A stretch of DNA of 8,523 bases, taken from assembly GCA_023389175.1 (NCBI GenBank), contig JAEWEW010000249.1, forward strand, positions 1 to 8,523. The letters run 5' to 3'. The stretch is from Pseudomonadota bacterium (GTDB taxonomy: Bacteria; Pseudomonadota; Gammaproteobacteria; Burkholderiales; Burkholderiaceae_E). Made by a program: the position numbers and the translations under genes. The notes below the pieces were generated by a model. The model did no database searches and had not been told where the DNA came from. It saw only the letters and a program-made list of their open reading frames with translations. Positions 1 through 6,309 of this stretch are shown piece by piece; positions within the stretch are counted from its first letter, which is position 1; every line of letters starts with the position of its first letter.

Positions 1-148
1 CGGCGAAGCCCCATTGCCCGAGACGCTCGGCCACGAAGGCCGCGGTGCGTGCCTCCTGGAACGACAGCTCCGGCTCGCGATGCAGCTCGTGGCGGATGCC
101 GGCGAGAAGCGTCGCCTCGTCGGCTCGGGAATCGAAGGTGGTGGTCAT
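1..148 (-). CDS. M20D-family amidohydrolase/peptidase, N-terminal fragment (runs off the left edge)
   Basis: Only the first 49 codons are present, read leftward from an ATG at 148. The translation begins MTTTFDSRADEATLLAGIRH and continues with ELHREPELSFQEARTAAFVA and then AERLGQWGF. The pattern R-H-x-L-H-x-x-P-E-L-S-F-x-E-x-x-T-A is the N-terminal signature of M20D amidohydrolases (hippurate, IAA-amino acid and N-acyl amino acid hydrolases), cytoplasmic metalloenzymes that cleave amide bonds. The metal ligands lie beyond the window edge, so substrate class and integrity cannot be judged. The ATG overlaps the TGA of the upstream regulator gene (ATGA, 145-148), and an AGGA lies 7 bases before the start (159-156 on the minus strand). 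This implies co-transcription and translational coupling with the regulator. The reading frame is open up to the edge. The family call is fairly secure; the substrate is unknown. Confidence 0.82.
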   Translation of the reverse strand, partial: MTTTFDSRADEATLLAGIRHELHREPELSFQEARTAAFVAERLGQWGFA

Positions 149-906
149 CGGCTGGTCCTGTTCGCTGTCCGGCGGGTGCGCGTCGTGGGTGTCGGGTGCG
201 CCGCCTGCAGCCGGTCCCGGCTGCTGATCAGGTGGCTGCGCATCGCGGCGCGCGCCGCGTCCGCATCGCGCGCCGCGATCGCCGCGTGGATGCGCTCATG
301 CTCCTCGTTCACCCGCTGCAGGTAGCGCAGCCGGCCCTCCGGCGCGGCTTGCGCCGTATCGATCCGCGTGCGCGGGATGATCATGGTACCGAGATGCATC
401 ATCAGGTCGGTGAAATGCCGGTTGCCGGTGGCCCGGGCGATCTCGAGGTGGAAGCGGAAGTCCGCGGGCACCGCGTCCGAGTCGCGTTGTGCCGATTCGC
501 GGAAGTCGCGCAGCGCCCGGGCGATCGCGCGGAGGTTGGCCGGGGTGCGCCGGTGGGCGGCGAGCCCGGCGGCCTCGGTTTCCAGGCTGATGCGCAGCTC
601 CAGCACCGCGATGACGTCGGCGACGGTGGCCAGGTCGCCGGAGGTGATCCGGAAGGCGCCGCTGCGCGGAGGCTCCATGACGAAGGTGCCGATGCCGTGG
701 CGCGTGCGGACCAGCTCCGAGGCCTGCAGCATGGAGATCGCCTCGCGCACCACCGGGCGGCTCACGGCGAAGCGCGCCATGATCTCGCTTTCGGTGGGAA
801 GCTTGTCCCCGGGACGCAGCCGCCCTTCGCGGATGCTCGCCGCGAGGCTGTCGACGATCCCGGTGACCAAGCCGCGCGGGCGTCGCAGGCCCAGATCCGT
901 TGACAC
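145..906 (-). CDS. FadR-type GntR transcriptional regulator (FCD domain)
   Basis: A 253-residue predicted cytoplasmic DNA-binding regulator of normal family length. Residues about 7-78 form the GntR winged helix-turn-helix, with the core GDKLPTESEIMARFAVSRPV and then REAISMLQASELV and the wing RTRHGIGTFV. Residues about 95-235 form an all-helical FCD ligand-binding domain. D149 and H153 (DFRFH), H203 and H225 fit the metal-binding D-x3-H...H...H pattern of FCD domains, which commonly sense small organic acids or sugar acids. The chosen start is GTG at 906, with GGGAGGA at 923-917 on the minus strand and a 10-base spacing, slightly long. The open frame extends far upstream, but only antisense to udh and dctP. 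It is divergent from udh and overlaps the M20 hydrolase gene by 4 bases. It most likely regulates the plus-strand uronate genes and itself. The C-terminal tail after residue 235 is rich in Thr and Arg and looks disordered. The effector is inferred, not seen. Confidence 0.9.
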   Translation of the reverse strand: MSTDLGLRRPRGLVTGIVDSLAASIREGRLRPGDKLPTESEIMARFAVSRPVVREAISMLQASELVRTRHGIGTFVMEPPRSGAFRITSGDLATVADVIAVLELRISLETEAAGLAAHRRTPANLRAIARALRDFRESAQRDSDAVPADFRFHLEIARATGNRHFTDLMMHLGTMIIPRTRIDTAQAAPEGRLRYLQRVNEEHERIHAAIAARDADAARAAMRSHLISSRDRLQAAHPTPTTRTRRTANRTSR

Positions 907-931
907 CGGCCGTTCGTCCTCCCAGAATGCA

Positions 932-957
932 GTCGTCAGACGTCCGATGACCGGACG
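932..957. promoter_or_regulatory. Candidate operator: overlapping palindromes between the divergent genes
   Basis: Two overlapping dyads are visible. CGTCCG (941-946) and CGGACG (952-957) are perfect 6-base arms around a 5-base spacer. A second, imperfect 20-base dyad spans 932-951, is centred on GACGTC (939-944), and has eight of ten pairs matching. Within it, TCGTCAGACGT (933-943) fits the FadR-subfamily operator form TNGTNNNACNA at every specified base except the last. The site lies between gntR and udh and would overlap the first transcribed bases from the candidate gntR promoter, so autoregulation and control of udh are plausible. GC-rich DNA produces short dyads easily, so this is a candidate only. 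Confidence 0.42.
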
Positions 958-962
958 CCCCG

Positions 963-990
963 AATGTAGCAAATCCGGCGCACTTGTCCA
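963..990 (-). promoter_or_regulatory. Candidate sigma-70 promoter for the minus-strand regulator operon
   Basis: Read on the minus strand, TGGACA (990-985; one mismatch to TTGACA) is followed after 16 bases by TACATT (968-963; four of six matches to TATAAT). Transcription would start near 956, just at the edge of the inverted repeats at 932-957 and about 50 bases before the GTG at 906. The -35 match is decent, the -10 is modest, and chance matches are possible. No comparably good promoter was found for udh on the plus strand. Confidence 0.35.
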
Positions 991-1007
991 GCATCGCGAA
1001 GGACATC

Positions 1008-1013
1008 GGAGGG
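1008..1013 (+). promoter_or_regulatory. Ribosome binding site that supports the TTG start of udh
   Basis: GGAGGG is followed by a 7-base spacer and TTG at 1021. The translation from this TTG begins TIKLHRRLLLTGAAGGLG after the initiator Met, placing the Rossmann glycine motif at the normal distance from the N terminus. The next in-frame ATG lies inside the fold, which makes the TTG start convincing. Confidence 0.75.
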
Positions 1014-1020
1014 ACGGGCC

Positions 1021-1827
1021 TTGACGATCAAGCTGCATCGCAGGCTGCTGCTCACCGGCGCAGCCGGCGGCCTCGGCCGCATCCTGCGGGAGCGCCTGAA
1101 GGCGAACTGCGACATCCTGCGGCTGTCCGACATCGCCGATCTCGGCCCTGCGGCGGAAGGCGAGGAGCTCGCGCCCGGCGACCTCGCGGACGCGGCCGCG
1201 GTGGACCGCATGGTGGCCGGCACGGAGGCGATCGTGCATCTCGGCGCCTACTCGGTGGAGGGGCCCTGGCAGCCCATCCTGCAGGCCAACATCGTCGGAG
1301 CCTACAACGTGTACGAGGCGGCACGGCGCCACGGCGTCAGGCGCATCGTCTTCGCGAGCTCCAATCATGTCACCGGCTTCTACCGCCAGAGCGAGACCAT
1401 CGACGCGGGCCACCCGCCGCGGCCGGACGGCCTCTACGGGCTCAGCAAGGCATTCGGCGAGGACCTCTCGCGGCTCTACTTCGACCGCTACGGCATCGAG
1501 ACCGCATGCCTGCGGATCGGCTCGTCCTATCCGGAGCCCAGGGACCGCCGCATGCTCGCTACCTGGCTGAGCTACGACGACCTGCATCGCCTGGTCACCG
1601 CCTGCCTCACCACGCCGGTGCTCGGCCACACCATCCTCTTCGGCATGTCGGCCAACCCGGTGACCTGGTGGGACAACCGGCTGGCCCGGCATGTCGGGTA
1701 CATCCCGCGCGACAGCTCGGAGACCTTCCGGGAGGCGATCCATGCCCGTACGCCGCCCCCCGACATGTCCGATCCCGCGACGCTCTACCAGGGCGGCGTG
1801 TTCGTGCGCACCGGCCCCTTCGAATGA
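1021..1827 (+). CDS. udh: NAD-dependent uronate dehydrogenase
   Basis: A 268-residue short-chain/extended SDR enzyme, close in length to the Agrobacterium Udh (about 265). It would oxidise D-galacturonate or D-glucuronate at C1 to the aldarolactone with NAD+ in the cytoplasm, the first step of the oxidative uronate route. TGAAGGLG at 12-19 is the dinucleotide-binding loop, and D37 after the second strand suits NAD preference. The catalytic Y139-x3-K143 is present (YGLSK). Compared from memory with Agrobacterium Udh, the substrate-contact residues are all retained with a constant +3 offset: S78 (HLGAYSVE), S114-N115-H116 (FASSNH) and R177 (PEPRDRRML). This is strong evidence for true uronate dehydrogenase rather than a generic NAD-dependent epimerase. 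It starts with TTG, is divergent from gntR, and is followed 39 bases later by dctP, probably as the first gene of the operon. Confidence 0.9.
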   Translation: MTIKLHRRLLLTGAAGGLGRILRERLKANCDILRLSDIADLGPAAEGEELAPGDLADAAAVDRMVAGTEAIVHLGAYSVEGPWQPILQANIVGAYNVYEAARRHGVRRIVFASSNHVTGFYRQSETIDAGHPPRPDGLYGLSKAFGEDLSRLYFDRYGIETACLRIGSSYPEPRDRRMLATWLSYDDLHRLVTACLTTPVLGHTILFGMSANPVTWWDNRLARHVGYIPRDSSETFREAIHARTPPPDMSDPATLYQGGVFVRTGPFE

Positions 1828-1856
1828 AACGCCGCCCTCCGGCAGGCAACACTGAT

Positions 1857-1860
1857 GGAG
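1857..1860 (+). promoter_or_regulatory. Ribosome binding site choosing the second ATG of dctP
   Basis: GGAG sits 6 bases before the ATG at 1867. The earlier in-frame ATG at 1855 has only a weak GGCAGG upstream, and its first codons would overlap this site. Starting at 1867 also gives a standard signal peptide with the basic n-region MTARRQ. Confidence 0.6.
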
Positions 1861-1866
1861 ATCGTG

Positions 1867-2850
1867 ATGACCGCTCGCAGACAGCTGATCGCCTCCCTCG
1901 TCGGCACCGCGCTCGTGATCGCCGCGGCGCCCGGCGCCTTCGCCCAGACCGTTCTCAAGGCTGCCGATGTCCATCCACCGGGCTATCCCACGGTGGCCGC
2001 GATCGAGAACCTCGGCAGGAAGTTCGAGGCGGCGACCAAGGGCAAGTACCGGATGCAGATGTTCCCGAACAGCGTGCTCGGCTCGGAGAAGACCATGATC
2101 GAGCAGACGCAGGTGAACGCCATCCAGATCCTGCGCACCTCGCTCGGGCCGGTCGGGCCGGTGGTGCCGGACGTCAACGTCTTCAACATGCCGTTCGTGT
2201 TCCGCAACGAGGAGCACATGCGCAAGGTAATCGATGGACCGATCGGCGACGAGATCCTGCAGAAGATCAGCGCAAGCCCGGCACGGCTGGTCGCGCTCGG
2301 ATGGATGGACGGCGGCTCCCGCAGCCTCTACACCAAGCGGCCGGTGCGCAAGCCCGAGGACCTGAAGGGCCAGAAGGTGCGGATGATGGGCAACCCGCTC
2401 TTCGTGGACACCATGAACGCGATGGGCGGCAACGGCATCTCCATGGGCTATTCGGAGGTGTACTCGGCGCTGCAGACCGGCGTGGTCGATGGCGCGGAGA
2501 ACAACCCGCCGAGCTTCTTCACCTCCAACCACTACACCACCGGCACCAGGTACTACTCGCAGACGAACCACCTGATCATCCCGGAGATCTTCGTCATGTC
2601 GAAGATCGCCTGGGACAAGCTCACGCCGGACGAGCAGCAGCTGATGCGCAAGTTCGCCCGCGAAGCGCAGATGGAGCAGCGCGTGCTGTGGGACAAGAGT
2701 GTGGCCGACTACACGGCGAAGCTCAAGTCCGCGGGCGTGGAGTTCATCGAGGTCGACACCAAGCCGTTCTACGAGGCCACCGCTCCGGTGCGGGCCAAGT
2801 ACGGCGCCGACTACACCGAGTTGATCAAGCGCATCGAGGCGGTCAGGTAG
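1867..2850 (+). CDS. dctP: TRAP transporter substrate-binding protein, DctP family (predicted uronate/acid-sugar binding)
   Basis: A 327-residue periplasmic solute receptor of usual family length that would deliver an acidic ligand to the DctQM membrane complex. Residues 1-26 are a Sec signal peptide: basic MTARR, a hydrophobic core, then cleavage at AFA|QT. The mature protein shows the DctP landmarks: LKAADVHPPGYPT near the start, FPNSVLGSEKTMIEQ, DLKGQKVRMMGNP with R172 as the family's carboxylate-binding arginine, and YSALQTGVVDGAENN (199-213). The ligand is therefore almost certainly an organic acid. Uronate is inferred from the neighbouring udh; specificity cannot be read directly from the sequence. 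An alternative start at 1855 would add four residues. It lies 39 bases after udh and 7 bases before dctQ, which indicates one operon. Confidence 0.9.
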   Translation: MTARRQLIASLVGTALVIAAAPGAFAQTVLKAADVHPPGYPTVAAIENLGRKFEAATKGKYRMQMFPNSVLGSEKTMIEQTQVNAIQILRTSLGPVGPVVPDVNVFNMPFVFRNEEHMRKVIDGPIGDEILQKISASPARLVALGWMDGGSRSLYTKRPVRKPEDLKGQKVRMMGNPLFVDTMNAMGGNGISMGYSEVYSALQTGVVDGAENNPPSFFTSNHYTTGTRYYSQTNHLIIPEIFVMSKIAWDKLTPDEQQLMRKFAREAQMEQRVLWDKSVADYTAKLKSAGVEFIEVDTKPFYEATAPVRAKYGADYTELIKRIEAVR

Positions 2851-2857
2851 ACCGCGG

Positions 2858-3379
2858 ATGAAGGCCGCCTTCCTGCGGTTCGCGGATGCGACCTACCTCG
2901 CCGTCATGTGGGCGGCGGGCCTGTCGATCGCCGTCATGAGCCTCGTCATCCCGTGGGGCGTGTTCGCGCGCTACGTGCTCGGCTACGGCTCGCGCTGGCC
3001 CGAGCCGATCGCGATCCTGCTGATGGTCGCCTTCACCTTTTTCGGGGCGGCAGTGGCCTACCGGGCGGGCGCCCACATCGCGGTCGCGGTGCTGACCGAC
3101 CGCCTTCCGGAGACCGCGCGGCGGCCGGTCGCGCGGCTGGCGGAGCTGCTGATGGCGGTGGTGAGCGTCTTCATGATCGTATGGGGCGGCAAGCTCTCGC
3201 TGGAGACGATGGGCCAGGAAGTGGCGGAGCTGCCCGGCCTAGCGGTTGGCGTCACCTACCTGCCGCTGCCGATCGGCGGCGCGGTGACCCTGCTCTTCGT
3301 CCTGGAGCGGATGCTCTACGGCTCGCAGCACGACCGCCCGGTCGTCCGCTTCGACCACAACCTAGACGCGGCCTCCTAG
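2858..3379 (+). CDS. dctQ: TRAP transporter small permease subunit, DctQ family
   Basis: A 173-residue inner-membrane protein with four predicted transmembrane segments at about 14-36, 49-68, 91-112 and 129-150, the standard DctQ topology and length. The segment SRWPEPIAILLMVAFTFFGA followed by AVAYRAGAHIAV matches the conserved W-x-E...G-A-x-x-x-x-R-x-x-x-H-I core of the family. It would pair with DctM to form the ion-driven transporter fed by DctP. The ATG is 7 bases after the dctP stop with only a weak AGG upstream, and the stop TAG directly abuts the dctM ATG with no intervening base, so translation of the three genes is likely coupled. The C-terminal tail after residue 152 is hydrophilic and probably cytoplasmic. 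Confidence 0.9.
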   Translation: MKAAFLRFADATYLAVMWAAGLSIAVMSLVIPWGVFARYVLGYGSRWPEPIAILLMVAFTFFGAAVAYRAGAHIAVAVLTDRLPETARRPVARLAELLMAVVSVFMIVWGGKLSLETMGQEVAELPGLAVGVTYLPLPIGGAVTLLFVLERMLYGSQHDRPVVRFDHNLDAAS

Positions 3380-4663
3380 ATGGATTCGCTCGCCCTGCTC
3401 GGAAGCTTTGCGCTCCTGATCGCGATCGGCATGCCGGTCGCCTATGCGCTCGGCCTCTCGGCGCTCCTGGGCGCGCTGTGGATCGAGCTGCCGGTGGACG
3501 CGGTAATGATCCAGATCGCAAGCGGCGTCAACAAGTTCTCGCTGCTCGCGATTCCCTTCTTCGTGCTGGCCGGGGCCATCATGGCCGAAGGCGGCATCTC
3601 CCGCCGGCTGGTCGCCTTCGCGGCGGTGCTGGTCGGCTTCGTGCGCGGCGGACTGGCGCTGGTCAACATCCTCGCGTCCACCTTCTTCGGCGCGATCTCC
3701 GGATCCTCGGTGGCCGATACCGCCTCCATCGGCTCGGTCATGATCCCGGAGATGGAGCGCAACGGCTACCCGCGCGACTTCGCCACCGCGCTCACCGTGA
3801 GCGGCTCCATCCAGGCGACCCTGATCCCGCCAAGCCACAATGCGGTGATCTACTCCATGGCCGCCGGCGGCTCCATCTCCATCGCGGCGCTCTTCATGGC
3901 GGGCGTGTTTCCCGGGTTGCTGCTCGGCTTCACGCTGGGCGCCTATTGCCTGCTGATTGCCGGCAAGCGCGGCTTCCCCCGCGGCCGGGTGGTACCGATG
4001 CGCGAGGCGCTGAAGATCTGCGCCGAAGCGCTCTGGGGCCTGATGACCATGGTGATCATCCTGGGCGGGATCCTCACGGGCGTCTTCACCGCCACAGAGT
4101 CGGCCTCGATCGCGGTCGTGTGGGCCTTCTTCGTCACCATGTTCGTCTACCGTGACTACAAGTGGCGCGACCTGCCGAAGCTGATGCACCGCACGGTGAA
4201 GACCGTCTCCATCGTCATGATCCTGATCGGGCTCGCCGCCGGCTTCGGCTACGTGATGACGCTGATGCAGATCCCTCAGGCGATCACCCAGGCGCTGACC
4301 GCGCTCACCCGCAGCCCCGTGCTGATCCTGCTGTGCGTCAACGCCATGCTGCTCGTGCTCGGCACGCTGATGGACATGGCGGCCCTGATCGTGATCCTGA
4401 CCCCGATCCTGCTGCCGGTGGTGACGGCGGTTGGGGTCGATCCGGTGCATTTCGGCATGATCATGATCATCAACCTCGGCATCGGACTGATCACGCCGCC
4501 GGTCGGCACCGTTCTCTTCGTGGGCAGCGCGGTTGCGGGCCTGCCGATCGAGCGGGTGGTGCGGGCGCTGCTGCCGTTCTTCGGGCTGCTGGTCGCGGTG
4601 CTGGCCATGGTGACCTACATTCCGGCGCTCTCGCTCTGGCTGCCCCGCGTGCTCGGGTTGTAG
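3380..4663 (+). CDS. dctM: TRAP transporter large permease subunit, DctM family
   Basis: A 427-residue, highly hydrophobic inner-membrane protein, the normal DctM length, with about 11-13 membrane segments. It is the channel-forming, ion-coupled subunit. The conserved first half carries FFGAISGSSVADTASIGSVM (102-121), then IPEMERNGYPRDFATA, then IPPSHNAVIY (149-158) and LFMAGVFPG. The matching motif in the second half is GVDPVHFGMIMIINLGIGLI followed by TPPVGT. Translation starts at an ATG touching the dctQ TAG, with no good Shine-Dalgarno of its own, which is consistent with coupling. The first gene group ends here, 170 bases before the aldehyde dehydrogenase. Nothing is truncated. Confidence 0.93.
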   Translation: MDSLALLGSFALLIAIGMPVAYALGLSALLGALWIELPVDAVMIQIASGVNKFSLLAIPFFVLAGAIMAEGGISRRLVAFAAVLVGFVRGGLALVNILASTFFGAISGSSVADTASIGSVMIPEMERNGYPRDFATALTVSGSIQATLIPPSHNAVIYSMAAGGSISIAALFMAGVFPGLLLGFTLGAYCLLIAGKRGFPRGRVVPMREALKICAEALWGLMTMVIILGGILTGVFTATESASIAVVWAFFVTMFVYRDYKWRDLPKLMHRTVKTVSIVMILIGLAAGFGYVMTLMQIPQAITQALTALTRSPVLILLCVNAMLLVLGTLMDMAALIVILTPILLPVVTAVGVDPVHFGMIMIINLGIGLITPPVGTVLFVGSAVAGLPIERVVRALLPFFGLLVAVLAMVTYIPALSLWLPRVLGL

Positions 4664-4833
4664 CGCGAGGGGACGCTGCCTGGAGGCGTCGTCGCGGGTC
4701 CCCGCCGGCCGCGCGCGCAGGCGCCGCGGAAGGTTCACAATAGCCGCAGGCATCCGCGGCCCCGAAGCGCGGCCGCTTCGCGGCGGCCGCATCGCTGCCG
4801 CGTTCCCGATTCCAACGACGCGAGGATCCGCCC
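4664..4833 (+). other. Intergenic gap between the two gene groups, with small GC-rich inverted repeats
   Basis: This 170-base gap is long compared with the other junctions (1 to 39 bases). GACGC (4672-4676) and GCGTC (4686-4690) could form a short hairpin just after dctM, inside the larger pair GGGGAC (4669-4674) and GTCCCC (4698-4703). Further on, GAAGCG (4764-4769) and CGCTTC (4774-4779) flank a 4-base loop, and the palindrome GCGGCCGC occurs twice (4769-4776 and 4783-4790). No T-tract follows any stem, so an intrinsic terminator is not supported. No clear sigma-70 promoter is seen. GAGGA at 4822-4826 is the ribosome binding site of the next gene. The gap may hold a separate promoter or a processing site, but this is not shown. 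Confidence 0.4.
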
Positions 4834-6276
4834 ATGACCACGAAGCGGCACGACAACTACATCGACGGCGCCTGGACCCCCGGCGCGCGCTACTCGCCAA
4901 ACCTGAATCCGTCCAACCTCGCCGACGTGATCGGCGAGTATGCCCAGGCCGATGCGGCTCAGCTCGATGTCGCGGTGGCGGCTGCCAGCAAGGCCTTTCC
5001 GGCCTGGTCGACCGGCAGCGTGCAGGCCCGCTTCGAGGCGCTCGACCGGATCGGCGACGAGATCCTCGCCCGCCGGGAGGAGCTCGGAACGCTGCTGTCG
5101 CGGGAGGAGGGCAAGACACGACCCGAAGGCATCGGCGAGGCGACCCGGGCCGGGCAGATCTTCAAGTTCTTCGCGGGCGAGTGCCTGCGCCTGTCGGGCG
5201 AGAGCCTGCCCTCGGTGCGTCCGGGCATCGGCGTGGAGATCACCCGCGAGCCGGTGGGGGTCGTCGGGCTGATCACGCCGTGGAATTTTCCCATTGCCAT
5301 CCCGGCCTGGAAGACGGCGCCGGCGCTTGCCTACGGCAACTGCGTGGTGCTGAAGCCGGCGGACCTGGTCCCGGGCTGCGCCTGGGCGCTCGCGGAGATC
5401 ATCTCGCGCAGCGGCATCCCGCCGGGGGTCTTCAACCTGGTGATGGGGCGCGGCAGCGTCATCGGCGACCCTCTGGTCGCGCATCCGGGCATCGATGCGG
5501 TGAGCTTCACCGGCTCGCAGAGCGTCGGTGCGCGGATCGCGAAGATCTGCGGCGAGAAGATGCGCAAGCTGCAGCTGGAGATGGGCGGGAAGAACCCGCA
5601 GGTGGTGCTGGACGACGCGGACCTGTCGGTCGCGGTGGAGCTCTGCGCCCAGAGTGCCTTCTATTCGACCGGCCAGCGCTGCACGGCGGCAAGCCGGCTG
5701 ATCGTCACCGACGGCATCCATTCGAAGTTCGTCGCTGCGCTTCGGGAGCGCATGGCGCGGATCAAGGTGGGCGACGCGCTGGAGGCCGGCGTCGACATGG
5801 GGCCGGTCTCGTCGCAGCCGCAGCTCGAGCAGAACCTGAGCTACCTCGAGATCGCCAAGGCCGAGGGCGGCGTCCTTGCCGCCGGCGGCGAGCGGCTGAA
5901 GCGCAGCACCGAGGGCTTCTACATGGCGCCTGCATTGCTGACCGACACCGACTCGTCGATGCGCATCAATCGCGAGGAGGTGTTCGGCCCGGTGGCGAGC
6001 GTGATCCGGGTGAAGGATTACGACGAGGCGCTCGCGGTGGCGAACGACACCCCGTTCGGCCTGTCCTCCGGAATCGCGACCACCTCGCTCAAGTACGCGA
6101 CCCACTTCAAGCGGCATTCCGAGGCGGGCCTGGTCATGGTGAACCTGCCCACCGCAGGCGTCGATTACCACGTGCCCTTCGGCGGCCGGAAGGGATCGAG
6201 CTTCGGTCCGCGCGAGCAGGGCCGGTATGCCCGCGAGTTCTTCACCACGGTGAAGACCGCGTACACTTTGGCTTGA
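4834..6276 (+). CDS. NAD(P)-dependent aldehyde dehydrogenase, probably alpha-ketoglutarate semialdehyde (2,5-dioxovalerate) dehydrogenase
   Basis: A full-length 480-residue cytoplasmic ALDH. Catalytic features are intact: PWNFP with N151, VVLKPAD with K174, the cofactor loop FTGSQSVG (225-232), general base E249 (LQLEMGGKNP), nucleophile C283 (STGQRCTAASR) and EEVFGP with E382. The G-Q-R-C-T-A motif around the cysteine and the C-terminal FGPREQGRYAREFFTTVKT resemble YcbD/KGSADH-type enzymes that oxidise alpha-ketoglutarate semialdehyde to alpha-ketoglutarate, the last step of aldarate and pentose oxidation. That fits a uronate locus with udh. The assignment within the ALDH superfamily rests on motif resemblance and context; another aldehyde acid substrate is possible. 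The start ATG has GAGGA 7 bases upstream. The aldolase-family gene follows after 33 bases. Confidence 0.82.
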   Translation: MTTKRHDNYIDGAWTPGARYSPNLNPSNLADVIGEYAQADAAQLDVAVAAASKAFPAWSTGSVQARFEALDRIGDEILARREELGTLLSREEGKTRPEGIGEATRAGQIFKFFAGECLRLSGESLPSVRPGIGVEITREPVGVVGLITPWNFPIAIPAWKTAPALAYGNCVVLKPADLVPGCAWALAEIISRSGIPPGVFNLVMGRGSVIGDPLVAHPGIDAVSFTGSQSVGARIAKICGEKMRKLQLEMGGKNPQVVLDDADLSVAVELCAQSAFYSTGQRCTAASRLIVTDGIHSKFVAALRERMARIKVGDALEAGVDMGPVSSQPQLEQNLSYLEIAKAEGGVLAAGGERLKRSTEGFYMAPALLTDTDSSMRINREEVFGPVASVIRVKDYDEALAVANDTPFGLSSGIATTSLKYATHFKRHSEAGLVMVNLPTAGVDYHVPFGGRKGSSFGPREQGRYAREFFTTVKTAYTLA

Positions 6277-6294
6277 ACCTGGTCACGGGTCCGG

Positions 6295-6301
6295 AAGGAG
6301 G
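6295..6301 (+). promoter_or_regulatory. Strong ribosome binding site for the aldolase-family gene
   Basis: AAGGAGG, a full Shine-Dalgarno match, stands 8 bases before the ATG at 6310. It is the best ribosome binding site in the window and fixes the start of this gene. Confidence 0.75.
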
Positions 6302-6309
6302 ATCGCGCG

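Noticed and set aside
907..2571. Long minus-strand open frame upstream of the regulator, antisense to udh and dctP
   Set aside because: It is an in-frame extension with no family resemblance and low-complexity His/Arg/Ala/Val-rich composition. It lies opposite two well-supported genes, as expected of antisense frames in GC-rich DNA. The regulator starts at the GTG at 906.
4764..4790. Possible rho-independent terminator before the aldehyde dehydrogenase
   Set aside because: The stem is short and no run of T follows. The palindromic GCGGCCGC copies are as likely to reflect base composition.
3362..5119. 585-codon minus-strand open frame
   Set aside because: It is antisense to dctM and the aldehyde dehydrogenase, with a His/Arg/Asp/Gln-rich composition and no recognisable domain. 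It is a GC-rich shadow frame.
4735..6171. 478-codon minus-strand open frame
   Set aside because: It is fully antisense to the aldehyde dehydrogenase, whose catalytic motifs are all intact. The frame has no domain signature.
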